Assembly: GCF_002072105.2 (NCBI RefSeq)
Contig: NZ_MTBC01000006.1
Location: 1 to 64,000, forward strand
DNA: 64,000 bases
DNA from: Croceivirga radicis
Lineage (GTDB): Bacteria; Bacteroidota; Bacteroidia; Flavobacteriales; Flavobacteriaceae
Direction: 5' to 3'
Positions 31,510-40,791 of this stretch are shown here, one piece after another. Each line of letters starts with the position of its first letter. Position 1 is the stretch's first letter. The position numbers were made by a program, and so were the translations under genes. The notes beneath the pieces were generated by a model, which searched no databases, was not told the origin of the DNA, and saw nothing but the letters and a program-made list of their open reading frames with translations.

Positions 31510-32730
31510 TTATCTGTTTAGTTGATTTGCAGCTAGTATAAAAGGACCTGTACCATGCAGGTTATTGGTCACTACAGGTTCACTCATATAATATTCAAAA
31601 GAGCCATCCCTGTACGGATTGCCTCCAAGACCAGCGCTCTTACATACTTTGTTTATATTAACCAGACCATTTGGCTCTACAGTTATGAACTCTTTTACAA
31701 TGCCATCAAAAATGGTATTGGCAATGGTTAGATATTCTTTGGATAAGTACCCTTTTTGAGACCCTTTTGCAAAGGCATAAGCAAACATGCACGTACCAGA
31801 AGACTCCAAATAATTACCTGATTTATCTGGTAAGTTTGGAACTTGATACCAAACCCCTTTATCGTCTTGAAATTTTAAGATGGCCGCTGAAAGCTGTACT
31901 AGTTGCTGCTCTAAAACCGGTTTTTTGGGATGGTTAGTAGGGAAAAAATCCAATACGTCTACCAACGCCATAACATACCAACCAAGGGATCGTGACCAAA
32001 AATTGGGTGATTTTCCAGTAGTTTTATCCGCCCAGGCCATTTGTTTGCTCTCGTCCCATGCATGAAACAATAGACCTGTTTTCGCATCATAGGTTTTCTC
32101 CCAAATTAGTTCAAATTGATGCGCAATATCATCTAGTTTATCTCCTTCTTCAAAAACCGTGTTGTATTGTGCATAAAAGGGAGCCCCCATGTATAAGCCA
32201 TCTAGCCACATTTGATTAGGATAAATTTTCTTATGCCAAAATCCGTTTGATGGTGTTCTAGGGTGCCCTATAAGTTGTGTCCTTAATTGGTCTAGAGCCT
32301 TTTTGTAGCGAACATCTTTGGTTTTATTGTATAACCAGAACAACATTTTACCAGAGTTGATCATATCTATGTTATACTCTTTCATTTCATAACCATAGAT
32401 CATACCGGTAGAATCAATAATAGCTTCCGCATAGTCTTGGATATATCCTAAATATGTATCGTCTTGGGTTCTTTTATACAACTGCTCATAGGCTGTACAT
32501 AAAAGACCAATTTTATAGTTCCATTTTGGTATTGAATCATTTTCTGTTTGCCAAGCTTTTGGATTGCGCTGCATTATGGATAATGCCATACGTTCTGACC
32601 ATGGCAATTCTTGAGACACTAAAACTTTTGATTCGTCCCTAGCCGCTAACGTTTCTTTTTTTACATCTTTACATGCAATTACAAGCAAAAATGCAATTGT
32701 TAAAAATGGTATGTTTTTAAACAAATTCAA
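31510..32730 (-). CDS. GH105 unsaturated rhamnogalacturonyl hydrolase, lipoprotein (paralogue 2)
   Basis: 406 residues. No ATG is available; TTG at 32730 gives a full lipoprotein signal (LLVIAC, Cys20), so it is the likely start, one base after the cupin stop. Motifs parallel paralogue 1: YPNQMWLDGLYMGAPF, NFWSRSLGWYVMALVD, YLESSGTCMFAYAFAKG and AGLGGNPYRDGSFEYY. The main active-site change is RGMGW to RSLGW, which could alter the preferred oligosaccharide. Tandem duplication of GH105 in one operon suggests division between homogalacturonan and RG-I products. Confidence 0.9.
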   Translation of the reverse strand: MNLFKNIPFLTIAFLLVIACKDVKKETLAARDESKVLVSQELPWSERMALSIMQRNPKAWQTENDSIPKWNYKIGLLCTAYEQLYKRTQDDTYLGYIQDYAEAIIDSTGMIYGYEMKEYNIDMINSGKMLFWLYNKTKDVRYKKALDQLRTQLIGHPRTPSNGFWHKKIYPNQMWLDGLYMGAPFYAQYNTVFEEGDKLDDIAHQFELIWEKTYDAKTGLLFHAWDESKQMAWADKTTGKSPNFWSRSLGWYVMALVDVLDFFPTNHPKKPVLEQQLVQLSAAILKFQDDKGVWYQVPNLPDKSGNYLESSGTCMFAYAFAKGSQKGYLSKEYLTIANTIFDGIVKEFITVEPNGLVNINKVCKSAGLGGNPYRDGSFEYYMSEPVVTNNLHGTGPFILAANQLNR

Positions 32731-32731
32731 T

Positions 32732-33145
32732 TTATTCTTCTGTTTTTGGGTATTTCTGTAAGACCAAATATTTTAATTCTTCTTCGCCTGCATTTGCAAT
32801 ACCATGCATGGACCAAGAAGGGCAGTACAAGCTGGTTAAAGGCCCAACAATGCGTTCTTCTCCGTTTAGATAAAATTTGGCCTTACCCTCTAGAATAAAG
32901 AAAAATTCATCTTGTATGTGTTTATGTGGCGCATGCGTAAATAGTCCAGGCTTAACAACACTCATTTTAATGGTGCGCCCGTCCAATTCTTCTTTAGACA
33001 AAAACCAATATTGATACCCTACCTTGGTCTTTTGAACACTATCTATATCAAATGAGTTTATGGCATCTTCAATAGGTATTTGTCCATTTTGACCGTAAGT
33101 AATAAAGGATATTAAAATGATAAAGAAAAACAGTAACCTTTTCAT
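32732..33145 (-). CDS. Exported single-domain cupin, possible KdgF-like protein
   Basis: 137 residues with a signal peptide (…FITYGQ). A single cupin barrel with metal motif HAPHKHIQDEFFFILEG and a second His in PSWSMHGIANAG. KdgF, a small cupin, speeds linearisation of 4,5-unsaturated galacturonate. A similar step could be run here outside the cytoplasm, next to two GH105 enzymes that release exactly that product. KdgF proper is cytoplasmic, so the exported form would be unusual. Lies 4 bases after the DUF4861-like gene. Confidence 0.65.
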   Translation of the reverse strand: MKRLLFFFIILISFITYGQNGQIPIEDAINSFDIDSVQKTKVGYQYWFLSKEELDGRTIKMSVVKPGLFTHAPHKHIQDEFFFILEGKAKFYLNGEERIVGPLTSLYCPSWSMHGIANAGEEELKYLVLQKYPKTEE

Positions 33146-33149
33146 GGTA

Positions 33150-34139
33150 TTATCCGTTTAATTTAGCTAACTCCTCTTCTAAATACGTTTTAAAGTCAGC
33201 CTCATTGGTAATACCGTCTTTTTCTTTAACCCAAGCAGCCCCAAAATAATAGGTAACCCCTTCTGTGGTTGGTTTAAAGTGAATCAAGTGATCGTAGAAT
33301 CCGTCTACAATGGCATTCACTTCGCTCTTTTTGTAAAAAATTACCATTCCCAATTCATCGGGAACTAAAGTTTGTTCTCCGTAGGTGGCTATATAAGCCC
33401 AATCACCCTCACCATCACTTTTAATTAGCGAAACATCATCAAACTTAACAATACCTGTAACCAAGCCATTTAACGCTGTTGATGGTTGCAAAGTAGCTCT
33501 TGTTAGTCTAGAATCTGGTGCTATTTCCAATCTTACTTGTAGGTCTGTTTTTGCATCGGCAACTTCCCAACCTTTATAAAGTATAGCTACCCCAGAACTT
33601 GAATCACCGTTAAAAACCTTAGCATAGGTACTATCCACTTTTTGAAAATGATATACGCTATCTTTTACCAATTGACCATAAGAACCAATACCCAGAGCTT
33701 TACCAACTTTCAAAATATCTTGCCCCCATGGTTGTTCTTCGTGATAAGAATCGAAATTATCTTGACCCACTTGATCTAAGATCATTTGGTCTGTAACCTT
33801 TCCAAAAATGTCTATTGCGTTTCTCCAATCTAAATATAACCTGTAGCCAACTTTGGAACTTTCCCAACCAGGACCTTCGTAACGTAAATACCACGAATGA
33901 TCTGTATGCTGCTGTGGTACCCAAAGTTCCTCTACATTCTTAAAAGAAGTACCGCCTTCATAAACTCGCCCTTTCCATTCTCCCCCTTCTGCTGTAGAGA
34001 GCTCTGCATACGTAGCCCCCTTTTGAGTAACAACTTGATCAGCAACTGGCTCCTGATCTATGGTCTCTTTCTTTTCTTGGTTTTTACAAGAAAATAGAAC
34101 AAGAGTGGCCAATAAACTACTTACTATTATTTTTTTCAT
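33150..34139 (-). CDS. DUF4861-like lipoprotein of unknown function
   Basis: 329 residues with a lipobox (LVLFSC, Cys18) and a KNQEKKE tail suited to surface export. The body is beta-rich: WYLRYEGPGWESSKVGYRLYLDWRNAIDIFG-type strands, then WGQDILKVGKALGIGSYGQL, and YYFGAAWVKE late. I believe it matches DUF4861, a family frequent in pectin loci, whose fold suggests carbohydrate binding or mutarotase-like action; this is from memory. First gene after SusD, separated by a strong hairpin. Confidence 0.6.
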   Translation of the reverse strand: MKKIIVSSLLATLVLFSCKNQEKKETIDQEPVADQVVTQKGATYAELSTAEGGEWKGRVYEGGTSFKNVEELWVPQQHTDHSWYLRYEGPGWESSKVGYRLYLDWRNAIDIFGKVTDQMILDQVGQDNFDSYHEEQPWGQDILKVGKALGIGSYGQLVKDSVYHFQKVDSTYAKVFNGDSSSGVAILYKGWEVADAKTDLQVRLEIAPDSRLTRATLQPSTALNGLVTGIVKFDDVSLIKSDGEGDWAYIATYGEQTLVPDELGMVIFYKKSEVNAIVDGFYDHLIHFKPTTEGVTYYFGAAWVKEKDGITNEADFKTYLEEELAKLNG

Positions 34140-34176
34140 ATTGATATAGGTTGATAAATTTTCCTTTTAAGATAAG

Positions 34177-34206
34177 AAAAGGCTTAGTACTAGTACCAAG
34201 CCTTTT
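34177..34206 (-). terminator. Intercistronic hairpin after susD
   Basis: AAAAGGCTT and AAGCCTTTT bracket a further 4-bp stem (one internal mismatch), a 14-position stem in all. On the minus strand it is followed by CTTATC rather than a long U-run. It could be a leaky terminator or mRNA-stabilising stem that raises susC/susD levels over downstream genes. Confidence 0.6.
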
Positions 34207-34269
34207 ACTCCTAACTAACTCAAAACAATTTTATAAATGAATACAAAACTACTTTCATGTGAACTTCTC

Positions 34270-35892
34270 TTAATTATACGCTGGATTTTGAGGGAAGTTC
34301 TTATTTTGATTAAGATCCAAAGCGGCTTGCGGTATGGGTCTTAATATTTTTAATTCGCCATTGGCACCGTTAAAATTAGCTTCGTTGACCAGTGGGTGGT
34401 GTGCCGAGGCACGCTCTACCAATTTGCCAGTTCTTTTTAAATCAAACCATCTGTGGTACTCTCCAAATAATTCTCTACCTCTTTCATCTAAAATAAAATC
34501 GATATCAAATTCTGCTAATGCGGCATCAGCTACTCCTGCTCTTTGCCTTACCGTATTTAAACGTTGCAATCCCGTAGCAGCATCGCCGGCCTGTAAGTAA
34601 GCCTCTGCAGCAATTAAATAGGTTTCGCCCAATCTAGATAAGACAATATCCCTGGTACTAGAAGACCTGCCATAAGGAGCCTCTGGGTCATCAAACTTTT
34701 TAAGTGGTATGGTCTCCCAATCCCCACTAACTACTTGCGCGTAAGTTGACTCATATGGATGGTATTCAAAATCTTCTGTTTGTATTATAGAATTTACATA
34801 AGCCGTACTGTCTGCTGGTGTAAACCAGTAAGGTTCGTAAAAATCCCTTACTGCCTCTCCTGTTAAATCATCTGTTGTGTGCTCTAAATAATAAGGATTG
34901 TAAACTTCGTTCATAAAACTGCCCTCATAACGCTCGTCTTCTGGAGTAAACAAACGCAATGCAAAATCTGTTGCCAAAAGGGTATACGTTTTAGCAGGTG
35001 CTTGACCCGCAACTTCGTTACCTCCCATATACGGCCCAAAAAATGCACCTTGCTCATTACCTAAATCAGTAGGGTTTGCACTTACGGAACCAGCAGAGTA
35101 TCTAACTGAAAAAAGAACCTCTTCGTTTAGTTGGTTGGTGTAATCCCACAATTCGTCAAAACTTAAATTTAAACCCTGTCCGGCAATAGCGTCATCGGCA
35201 TAAGAAGCAGCCACATCAAAATCAGTAGCAGGACCAAAAGACTCATAACCTCTAGTTAGGTGAACTTTGGCAAGTAAATGCTGTACCGCTTTTTGTGTAA
35301 CCCTACCATTATAGTCTCCTGTTCCAACATTGTTCAAGGCCTCTTCTAGGTCTTGAATAATCAAGGCGTATACATCTTCTGCAGAATCTCTATCAAACTC
35401 TAATTCTGGGGTATTAATTACCTCTGTGATAATAGGTACGCCCCCATACGTTTGCACTAGAAGAAAATAGGCGTTAGCCCTTAGGTATTTTACCTCTGCC
35501 ACACGTTCTGTAAGTGTTGCGGTCTGCTCAGTAATATCTGCATAAAACAACGCTGTATTTGCCAATCTAATGGCTTTGTAAGCCGCATTATAAATTAAAT
35601 CTACATCTTCTGAAGCGGAATTTAATTCTGTATACTGACTAAGACCCAGTGGTTCTGCAGCTCTACCGCTACCCTCTGCATATAAATCTGTTCCCGCACA
35701 ATATACATAAGGAGCCGATCCATACAATTCTCTTAAAACAGCATAATTAGTGTTTATTAAACTTTCATAACCATCTGCAGTTATGTATATGGATTCTGCA
35801 GTTGCAAAACCCCTGTTGTCTACCTCTAATGTATCTTCACAAGATGTGAAAACTATTAGGGCCAATACTATAGTGAATAATACTTTTTTCAT
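34270..35892 (-). CDS. susD: SusD/RagB-family glycan-binding outer-membrane lipoprotein
   Basis: 540 residues from the ATG at 35892; the frame is open to 35919 but the internal Met gives a proper lipobox (VFTSC, Cys18). N-terminal and TPR-like parts are typical: YLRANAYFLLVQTYGGVPII, AVQHLLAKVHLTRGY, LGETYLIAAEAYLQAGDAATGLQRLNTVRQRAG-type repeats and GRELFGEYHRWFDLKRTGKL near the C-terminus. It caps the SusC channel and binds oligosaccharides, here most likely pectic. It starts 13 bases after the SusC stop. Confidence 0.95.
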   Translation of the reverse strand: MKKVLFTIVLALIVFTSCEDTLEVDNRGFATAESIYITADGYESLINTNYAVLRELYGSAPYVYCAGTDLYAEGSGRAAEPLGLSQYTELNSASEDVDLIYNAAYKAIRLANTALFYADITEQTATLTERVAEVKYLRANAYFLLVQTYGGVPIITEVINTPELEFDRDSAEDVYALIIQDLEEALNNVGTGDYNGRVTQKAVQHLLAKVHLTRGYESFGPATDFDVAASYADDAIAGQGLNLSFDELWDYTNQLNEEVLFSVRYSAGSVSANPTDLGNEQGAFFGPYMGGNEVAGQAPAKTYTLLATDFALRLFTPEDERYEGSFMNEVYNPYYLEHTTDDLTGEAVRDFYEPYWFTPADSTAYVNSIIQTEDFEYHPYESTYAQVVSGDWETIPLKKFDDPEAPYGRSSSTRDIVLSRLGETYLIAAEAYLQAGDAATGLQRLNTVRQRAGVADAALAEFDIDFILDERGRELFGEYHRWFDLKRTGKLVERASAHHPLVNEANFNGANGELKILRPIPQAALDLNQNKNFPQNPAYN

Positions 35893-35905
35893 GATTGATA
35901 GTGCT

Positions 35906-38900
35906 TTACAATTTAACATTTAACCCTAATTGGTATGTAATAGCTGCTACACGCCCTACACCTAAACTTGCACTTGCCGTTTCTGGATCGTAACCCATGT
36001 AATCTGTAAATACAAATGGATCAAGAACGTTTGCATAGACTTTTAAACCTTTCAAATTCAACTTGTCTAAAACTTGACTTGGAAAGTTATAGGCTAAAGA
36101 GATGTTCTTTACTTTTATAAAAGATGCATCTGCATAATAACCTACTTGTTGTCTTCTCCAAAAATCGCCCTGATTTCTAGGCTGTGGATATTCGTTAGAA
36201 AATTGAGCTGGAACCCCCGCACCATTTTCTGGAACGTACCATGAAATATTTGCTTTTTGTCTACCTCTATCCCTAGTATCTGTAAAGTTTGCCAACCAAG
36301 GACTATAGGTAAATATTCCTTGATTAGTTATTGCAGAGGCAGATAACGTAACATTTCCTACTCTTAAACTAGTAAATAAACTCCCAATCCAATCTGGATC
36401 AACAGAACCCAAGATTACTCGGTCGTTTTCTGGATCAATTTGGCCATCCCCATTAATGTCCTTAACCTTTGCCTGGCCTTCTCTTTGTCCAAATGCCGCA
36501 GCATCTTCACCAGCTTGCCAAATTCCATCAAAAACATAATTGTAATTAGAGCGGTTTCCATTTTCACCTCTAACACCAATAGACTCCCCTATAAAAAGTC
36601 CATTACCTATATCATCTTCCTCTGTTTGGCCATTAATAGACTCAATAGAGTTGTTATTATTGGTATATGTTAGGGTAACATCCCAAGAAACCTTATCTGT
36701 GTTAATAATTTTGGTGTTCAATAAAGCTTCAACTCCTTTATTTCTAATAGAACTGGCGTTATCCAATATACCATCAGTAACCCCAACCTCTACTGGAAGT
36801 AGTCTACCAAAAATAACATCTTCTGACAGCCTATTATAAAAATCTACGCTACCATTGATTCTATTGTTGGCAAAACCAAAATCCAAACCAATATTGTATT
36901 CTTTTGTTTTTTCCCAAGTTAAGTTTGAATTAGCCAAAGCTGTAGCGCTAAATCCATTCACCGCCTCATCAAAATCATAGAACAATTGCTCGTTTAAGAT
37001 ATTCAAAGTTGGGTAAGGAAAAGTTCTTCTATTAAATGCATTATTACCTGTAAAACCATAACTGGCCCTTAGTTTTAAATTGGAGATAGCACTGTTTTCT
37101 CCAATAAAATCTTCGTTAGAAATACGCCACGCCAAAGCTGCAGAAGGGAAAGAATCCCACTTATTATCATCGCTAAAAAGCGAGTAACCATCCCATCTAT
37201 TAGATAGGGTTAAGAAATATTTGCCCTTATAATCATAATTTAACCTAAGTGCATAAGAAGATAATTTTTCTGCCAAGAATCCCGTACCTAAATTAAAAGT
37301 AGACTGTGGTCCTGAATCCAAATCATAGATACCACTTTCAAACGATAAATTTCTTGCAGAAGCAAAACTAGATTCTATTTGCTCAGAAAATAAACTCTGT
37401 AGGATTAAGAATTTAAAATTATGATCTTCATTAAAGGTCTTGGTTATATCTATTTGATTGTCCCAAGTATAATTAAATGTAGACCTGCGCTCTACATCTG
37501 CTAATGGCTGGCTACCGTTGCTTCTACCCTCATTGGTTAAGACTCCCCATGACCTACCCCTTCTTCTGTTATCAAACCCAGAAGAAAAACTAGACCTAAA
37601 AGACAACCAATCCGTGAAATTGTATTGCATAAAAACACTACCAACCACATTCCATCTTTTTAATTCGTCTGAAGAATTAGCTATCTGCAATAATGGATTG
37701 TATGTACTAGTTTTATTTATTGCAAAGTTACCTTCTGTTGGAAATACCAATTTACCCGGTTGCTCAAATAATTCGTCCGTTTCATTACCATTATCATCTA
37801 TGGCAAATGGACTTAAAAATGGATTTAAACGAAACGCCTCTTGCATAGCGCTGCTACTACCTCGTTCGTTTACAAACTGGGTTATGGTAAGGTTGGCCCC
37901 AAAAGAAAACTTATCATTAACAGAATGGGTAAGACCTGTTTTTAAGGTATACTTATCCAATTCTTCATTTAACACATTACCCGTTTCATGCTGGTAACCT
38001 AAACCTAAATTATAAGCCACACCATTTTCTGAACGACCATTTATGTTCACGTAGTTGTTTTGCTGAATACCACTTTTTAATACCGCATCGTACCAATCAT
38101 AAGTTTGGTTGTTATCAAAACGCTCTCTTAATACCGAATTAGAACCTCCAATAACCGTACTTTCTAAACGTTCTGGCGTAATCCCCATAGGGTCATTACC
38201 ACCATCAATGGTAGCCAAATACGCAGAATTATGATAGTACTGCCACGTTGGACCATCCATCAACTCAGGTAAACGAGCGGTTTCTTTAATACCAATAAAG
38301 GAATCAAAGCTTACATTAAAACCACCTTTAGCAGTGGTTCCACTTTTAGTAGTTACAATAACAACCCCATTTGCACCCCTAGACCCATATATTGCGGTAG
38401 AGGAAGCATCTTTTAAAATATCTATCTGCGCAATATCTTGCGGATTCAAAAAATCAATATCATCAACAGGAGCACCATCCACAACAAAAAGTGGATTACC
38501 ATCATCCAAGAAAGATGCCTGGCCTCTAATTTGAATACTGAAACCATCCCCAACTCGCCCTGAGTTAGAAGAGATTTGAACACCGGCAATATTACCCTGT
38601 ACAGATTCTAAAGGATCCGTAAAATTACGCTCAGTCAATGATTCTGAATCCACACTGGCTACTGCCCCGGTTAAATCTGACTTCTTTACGGAACCGTAAC
38701 CTACAATTACTACCTCATCCAAGGCTTGTAAATCTTCTGCCAAAGAAACATTTACCGTACTTCTACCTCCCACAGAGACCTCTTTAGTAGCAAAACCAAT
38801 ATAGCTGATTACCAATGTGGCATTATCCGTGGTTAGCTTAAGTGAATAGTTTCCGTCAAAATCTGTAGTGGTACCATTAGTAGTACCTTTTTCTACAACA

Positions 38901-39064
38901 TTAACCCCTGGCAAAGGATCGTTTAAAGCACTATCTGTAACCGTACCGGTAACTGTAGCACCTTGTTGCGCATATGTCATTCCTGAACTCAGAAACAACC
39001 CGAAGAGCAACAATAACAATGCCCATCTAGCGCTTTTTAATTTGAAAGTTCTAGCTTTCCTCAT
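35906..39064 (-). CDS. susC: SusC/RagA-family TonB-dependent glycan importer
   Basis: 1052 residues with a signal peptide (…GMTYAQQ). A carboxypeptidase-D-like domain (~37-110, VTGTVTDSALNDPLPGVNVV) is followed by a TonB-box region (DEVVIVGYG), a plug (IRGQASFLDDGNPLFVVDG, GANGVVIVTTKSG) and the beta-barrel, ending in a C-terminal strand ITYQLGLNVKL. There is no N-terminal anti-sigma-interacting extension, so control by an ECF sigma pair is unlikely; the LacI operator upstream of the operon fits better. Imports pectic oligosaccharides in partnership with SusD. Confidence 0.95.
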   Translation of the reverse strand: MRKARTFKLKSARWALLLLLFGLFLSSGMTYAQQGATVTGTVTDSALNDPLPGVNVVEKGTTNGTTTDFDGNYSLKLTTDNATLVISYIGFATKEVSVGGRSTVNVSLAEDLQALDEVVIVGYGSVKKSDLTGAVASVDSESLTERNFTDPLESVQGNIAGVQISSNSGRVGDGFSIQIRGQASFLDDGNPLFVVDGAPVDDIDFLNPQDIAQIDILKDASSTAIYGSRGANGVVIVTTKSGTTAKGGFNVSFDSFIGIKETARLPELMDGPTWQYYHNSAYLATIDGGNDPMGITPERLESTVIGGSNSVLRERFDNNQTYDWYDAVLKSGIQQNNYVNINGRSENGVAYNLGLGYQHETGNVLNEELDKYTLKTGLTHSVNDKFSFGANLTITQFVNERGSSSAMQEAFRLNPFLSPFAIDDNGNETDELFEQPGKLVFPTEGNFAINKTSTYNPLLQIANSSDELKRWNVVGSVFMQYNFTDWLSFRSSFSSGFDNRRRGRSWGVLTNEGRSNGSQPLADVERRSTFNYTWDNQIDITKTFNEDHNFKFLILQSLFSEQIESSFASARNLSFESGIYDLDSGPQSTFNLGTGFLAEKLSSYALRLNYDYKGKYFLTLSNRWDGYSLFSDDNKWDSFPSAALAWRISNEDFIGENSAISNLKLRASYGFTGNNAFNRRTFPYPTLNILNEQLFYDFDEAVNGFSATALANSNLTWEKTKEYNIGLDFGFANNRINGSVDFYNRLSEDVIFGRLLPVEVGVTDGILDNASSIRNKGVEALLNTKIINTDKVSWDVTLTYTNNNNSIESINGQTEEDDIGNGLFIGESIGVRGENGNRSNYNYVFDGIWQAGEDAAAFGQREGQAKVKDINGDGQIDPENDRVILGSVDPDWIGSLFTSLRVGNVTLSASAITNQGIFTYSPWLANFTDTRDRGRQKANISWYVPENGAGVPAQFSNEYPQPRNQGDFWRRQQVGYYADASFIKVKNISLAYNFPSQVLDKLNLKGLKVYANVLDPFVFTDYMGYDPETASASLGVGRVAAITYQLGLNVKL

Positions 39065-39097
39065 AACTTAATTTGCATTTTAGTTTAGTTAATTTTT

Positions 39098-40531
39098 CTA
39101 GTTTTGAATTAATTCACCATTTATTGTTGTGTTTATAAATTCCAAATTTTGAATTCCTGAAAGCGAATAGATTGAATCTACTTTTTTGATGGTTACATTT
39201 TTCAGGAACACGTTTTTTACCGGAGACTCCTCATATCCATTTACAAGGACCCCGTACTTACCACCATTATCTACCGCTATATTTTCTAGATATACATTGG
39301 ATACTTTGGGCATAAAACCCCCTTTTTGCACCCCATAAATACCATAGTGTAGATTAATTTTTAAAACCGCTTCTTTCACCTGCCCTACGTTAATATTTCT
39401 TACGTAGACATTCTCTACAAAACCACCCCGCTTGGTATTGGTTTTTATTCTAATGGCCCTATCTAGATTAGGGCTATCCATTTGACAATTTTGAACGAAC
39501 ACATTGCGTACTCCTGCAGAGATTTCACTCCCCATGACCACGCCCCCGTGCCCATCTATCATTTTACAATCTTCCACCACTATATTTTCACTTGGAATAT
39601 TTACCCTTCTACCATCTTCATTTCTTCCAGATTTTATGGCAATACAATCATCCCCAGTATTAAATACACAGTTTTTAATCCACACATTTTTAGCATACTC
39701 AGGATCACACCCGTCATTATTTGGCCCATGACTGTCTACAGTAATACCATCTACAACCACGTTGTTGGATTTAATTGGATGTACCACCCAAAAGGGCGCA
39801 TTAATTATGGTTACATCCTTGATCAACACATTTTCACAACCAAAAGGCTCTATAAATGTTGGTCTTAAAAACTCACCCATTCCAAAAATACGGTCTGCCA
39901 CAGGCACCCCTTTCTCTGACATATCTTCCTTGAGTTTTTTTAAAGAAGAATGTTGTTTGGGATCACCTTCTACCCAACCATATTTTGTGTTTCCACACCA
40001 CGGCCACCAGTTTTCATTGTTAGCCTGACCGTTTAAAACGCCTTTGCCCGTAATGGCAATATTCTTTTTATCCTTTGCATAAATCAATGGGGAAAAGTTC
40101 ATTAGCTCCGTACCCTCATAAGAAGTATGTACCAGCGGGAATAAACTTTTATCTGTAGTAAAAAGAACTTCTGCACCCTCTCCAATTTCAAGGTTTACAT
40201 TATCCAACAGATGTATAGGGCCAGTTACATATTTGCCAGCAGGCAAAACAACCTTACCGCCTCCAGCAGCATTACATGCTTTAATAGCTTCTGCAATGGC
40301 TTCTGTATTCAAAACCGACCCATCTGCCACAGCACCATAATCCATTACATTAAATTCTTGATTCTTGAATTTTGGCAATTGAATGTTTGCTACAATTGAA
40401 TCTCTTTTTGCCCAATTGACAGCCCAATCATCAACTGCTGTTTTCTTTTCCGCACAAGAAAAAAACAACAAAACAGCCGTTAACACCATTAAACCTGTAC
40501 GCTTTCTGCCAAACATGGAAATATCAATCAT
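39098..40531 (-). CDS. GH28 polygalacturonase, lipoprotein; first gene of the pectin operon
   Basis: 477 residues from the ATG at 40531 (another ATG at 40516 also gives a good signal; the longer frame to 40558 runs through the operator). Lipobox LLFFSC. The beta-helix has the full family motif set: NNDGCDPE, TGDDCIAIKSGR, DGHGGVVMGSEISAG and RAIRIKTN, so it should hydrolyse alpha-1,4-galacturonan. The TSS inferred from the promoter lies ~20 bases upstream, inside a LacI-type palindrome. SusC follows 33 bases after the stop. Confidence 0.93.
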   Translation of the reverse strand: MIDISMFGRKRTGLMVLTAVLLFFSCAEKKTAVDDWAVNWAKRDSIVANIQLPKFKNQEFNVMDYGAVADGSVLNTEAIAEAIKACNAAGGGKVVLPAGKYVTGPIHLLDNVNLEIGEGAEVLFTTDKSLFPLVHTSYEGTELMNFSPLIYAKDKKNIAITGKGVLNGQANNENWWPWCGNTKYGWVEGDPKQHSSLKKLKEDMSEKGVPVADRIFGMGEFLRPTFIEPFGCENVLIKDVTIINAPFWVVHPIKSNNVVVDGITVDSHGPNNDGCDPEYAKNVWIKNCVFNTGDDCIAIKSGRNEDGRRVNIPSENIVVEDCKMIDGHGGVVMGSEISAGVRNVFVQNCQMDSPNLDRAIRIKTNTKRGGFVENVYVRNINVGQVKEAVLKINLHYGIYGVQKGGFMPKVSNVYLENIAVDNGGKYGVLVNGYEESPVKNVFLKNVTIKKVDSIYSLSGIQNLEFINTTINGELIQN

Positions 40532-40540
40532 TTTTATATA

Positions 40541-40586
40541 ATGTAATCGATTACACAATTCTACTAATATTTTCTTAACAGACCAA
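40541..40586 (-). promoter_or_regulatory. Promoter and LacI-type operator of the pectin operon
   Basis: Minus strand: TTG (40584-40586), 20 bases, TAGAATTG (40556-40563; 7 of 8 matches to TAnnTTTG), then the palindrome TGTAATCGATTACA (40542-40555). The operator directly abuts the -7 box and covers the expected start site, which suits steric repression. Confidence 0.75.
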
Positions 40587-40726
40587 AAAAATGTTTAGAT
40601 TAGCTATTAATTTAACAAAATAAAGGTCTAAAATATCATTTATTATAAAAATGACTGGCTATTAATTGTTATTTCCATACCTATAAATTAACAAATGTAT
40701 TTTTTAACTATAGTTATTTCTATTTT

Positions 40727-40742
40727 ACGTAATCGATAACAC
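40727..40742 (+). promoter_or_regulatory. Degenerate LacI-type operator before the regulator gene
   Basis: ACGTAATCGATAACAC differs from the symmetric operator at two of the inner 14 positions. It lies 50 bases before the lacI-family start codon, suggesting weak autoregulation. TATTTTAC (40721-40728) is a poor -7 candidate next to it. Confidence 0.6.
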
Positions 40743-40791
40743 AATTATAATTATCCACGTAGAATAGGTTAAATTATTCTATTTTTACCGC

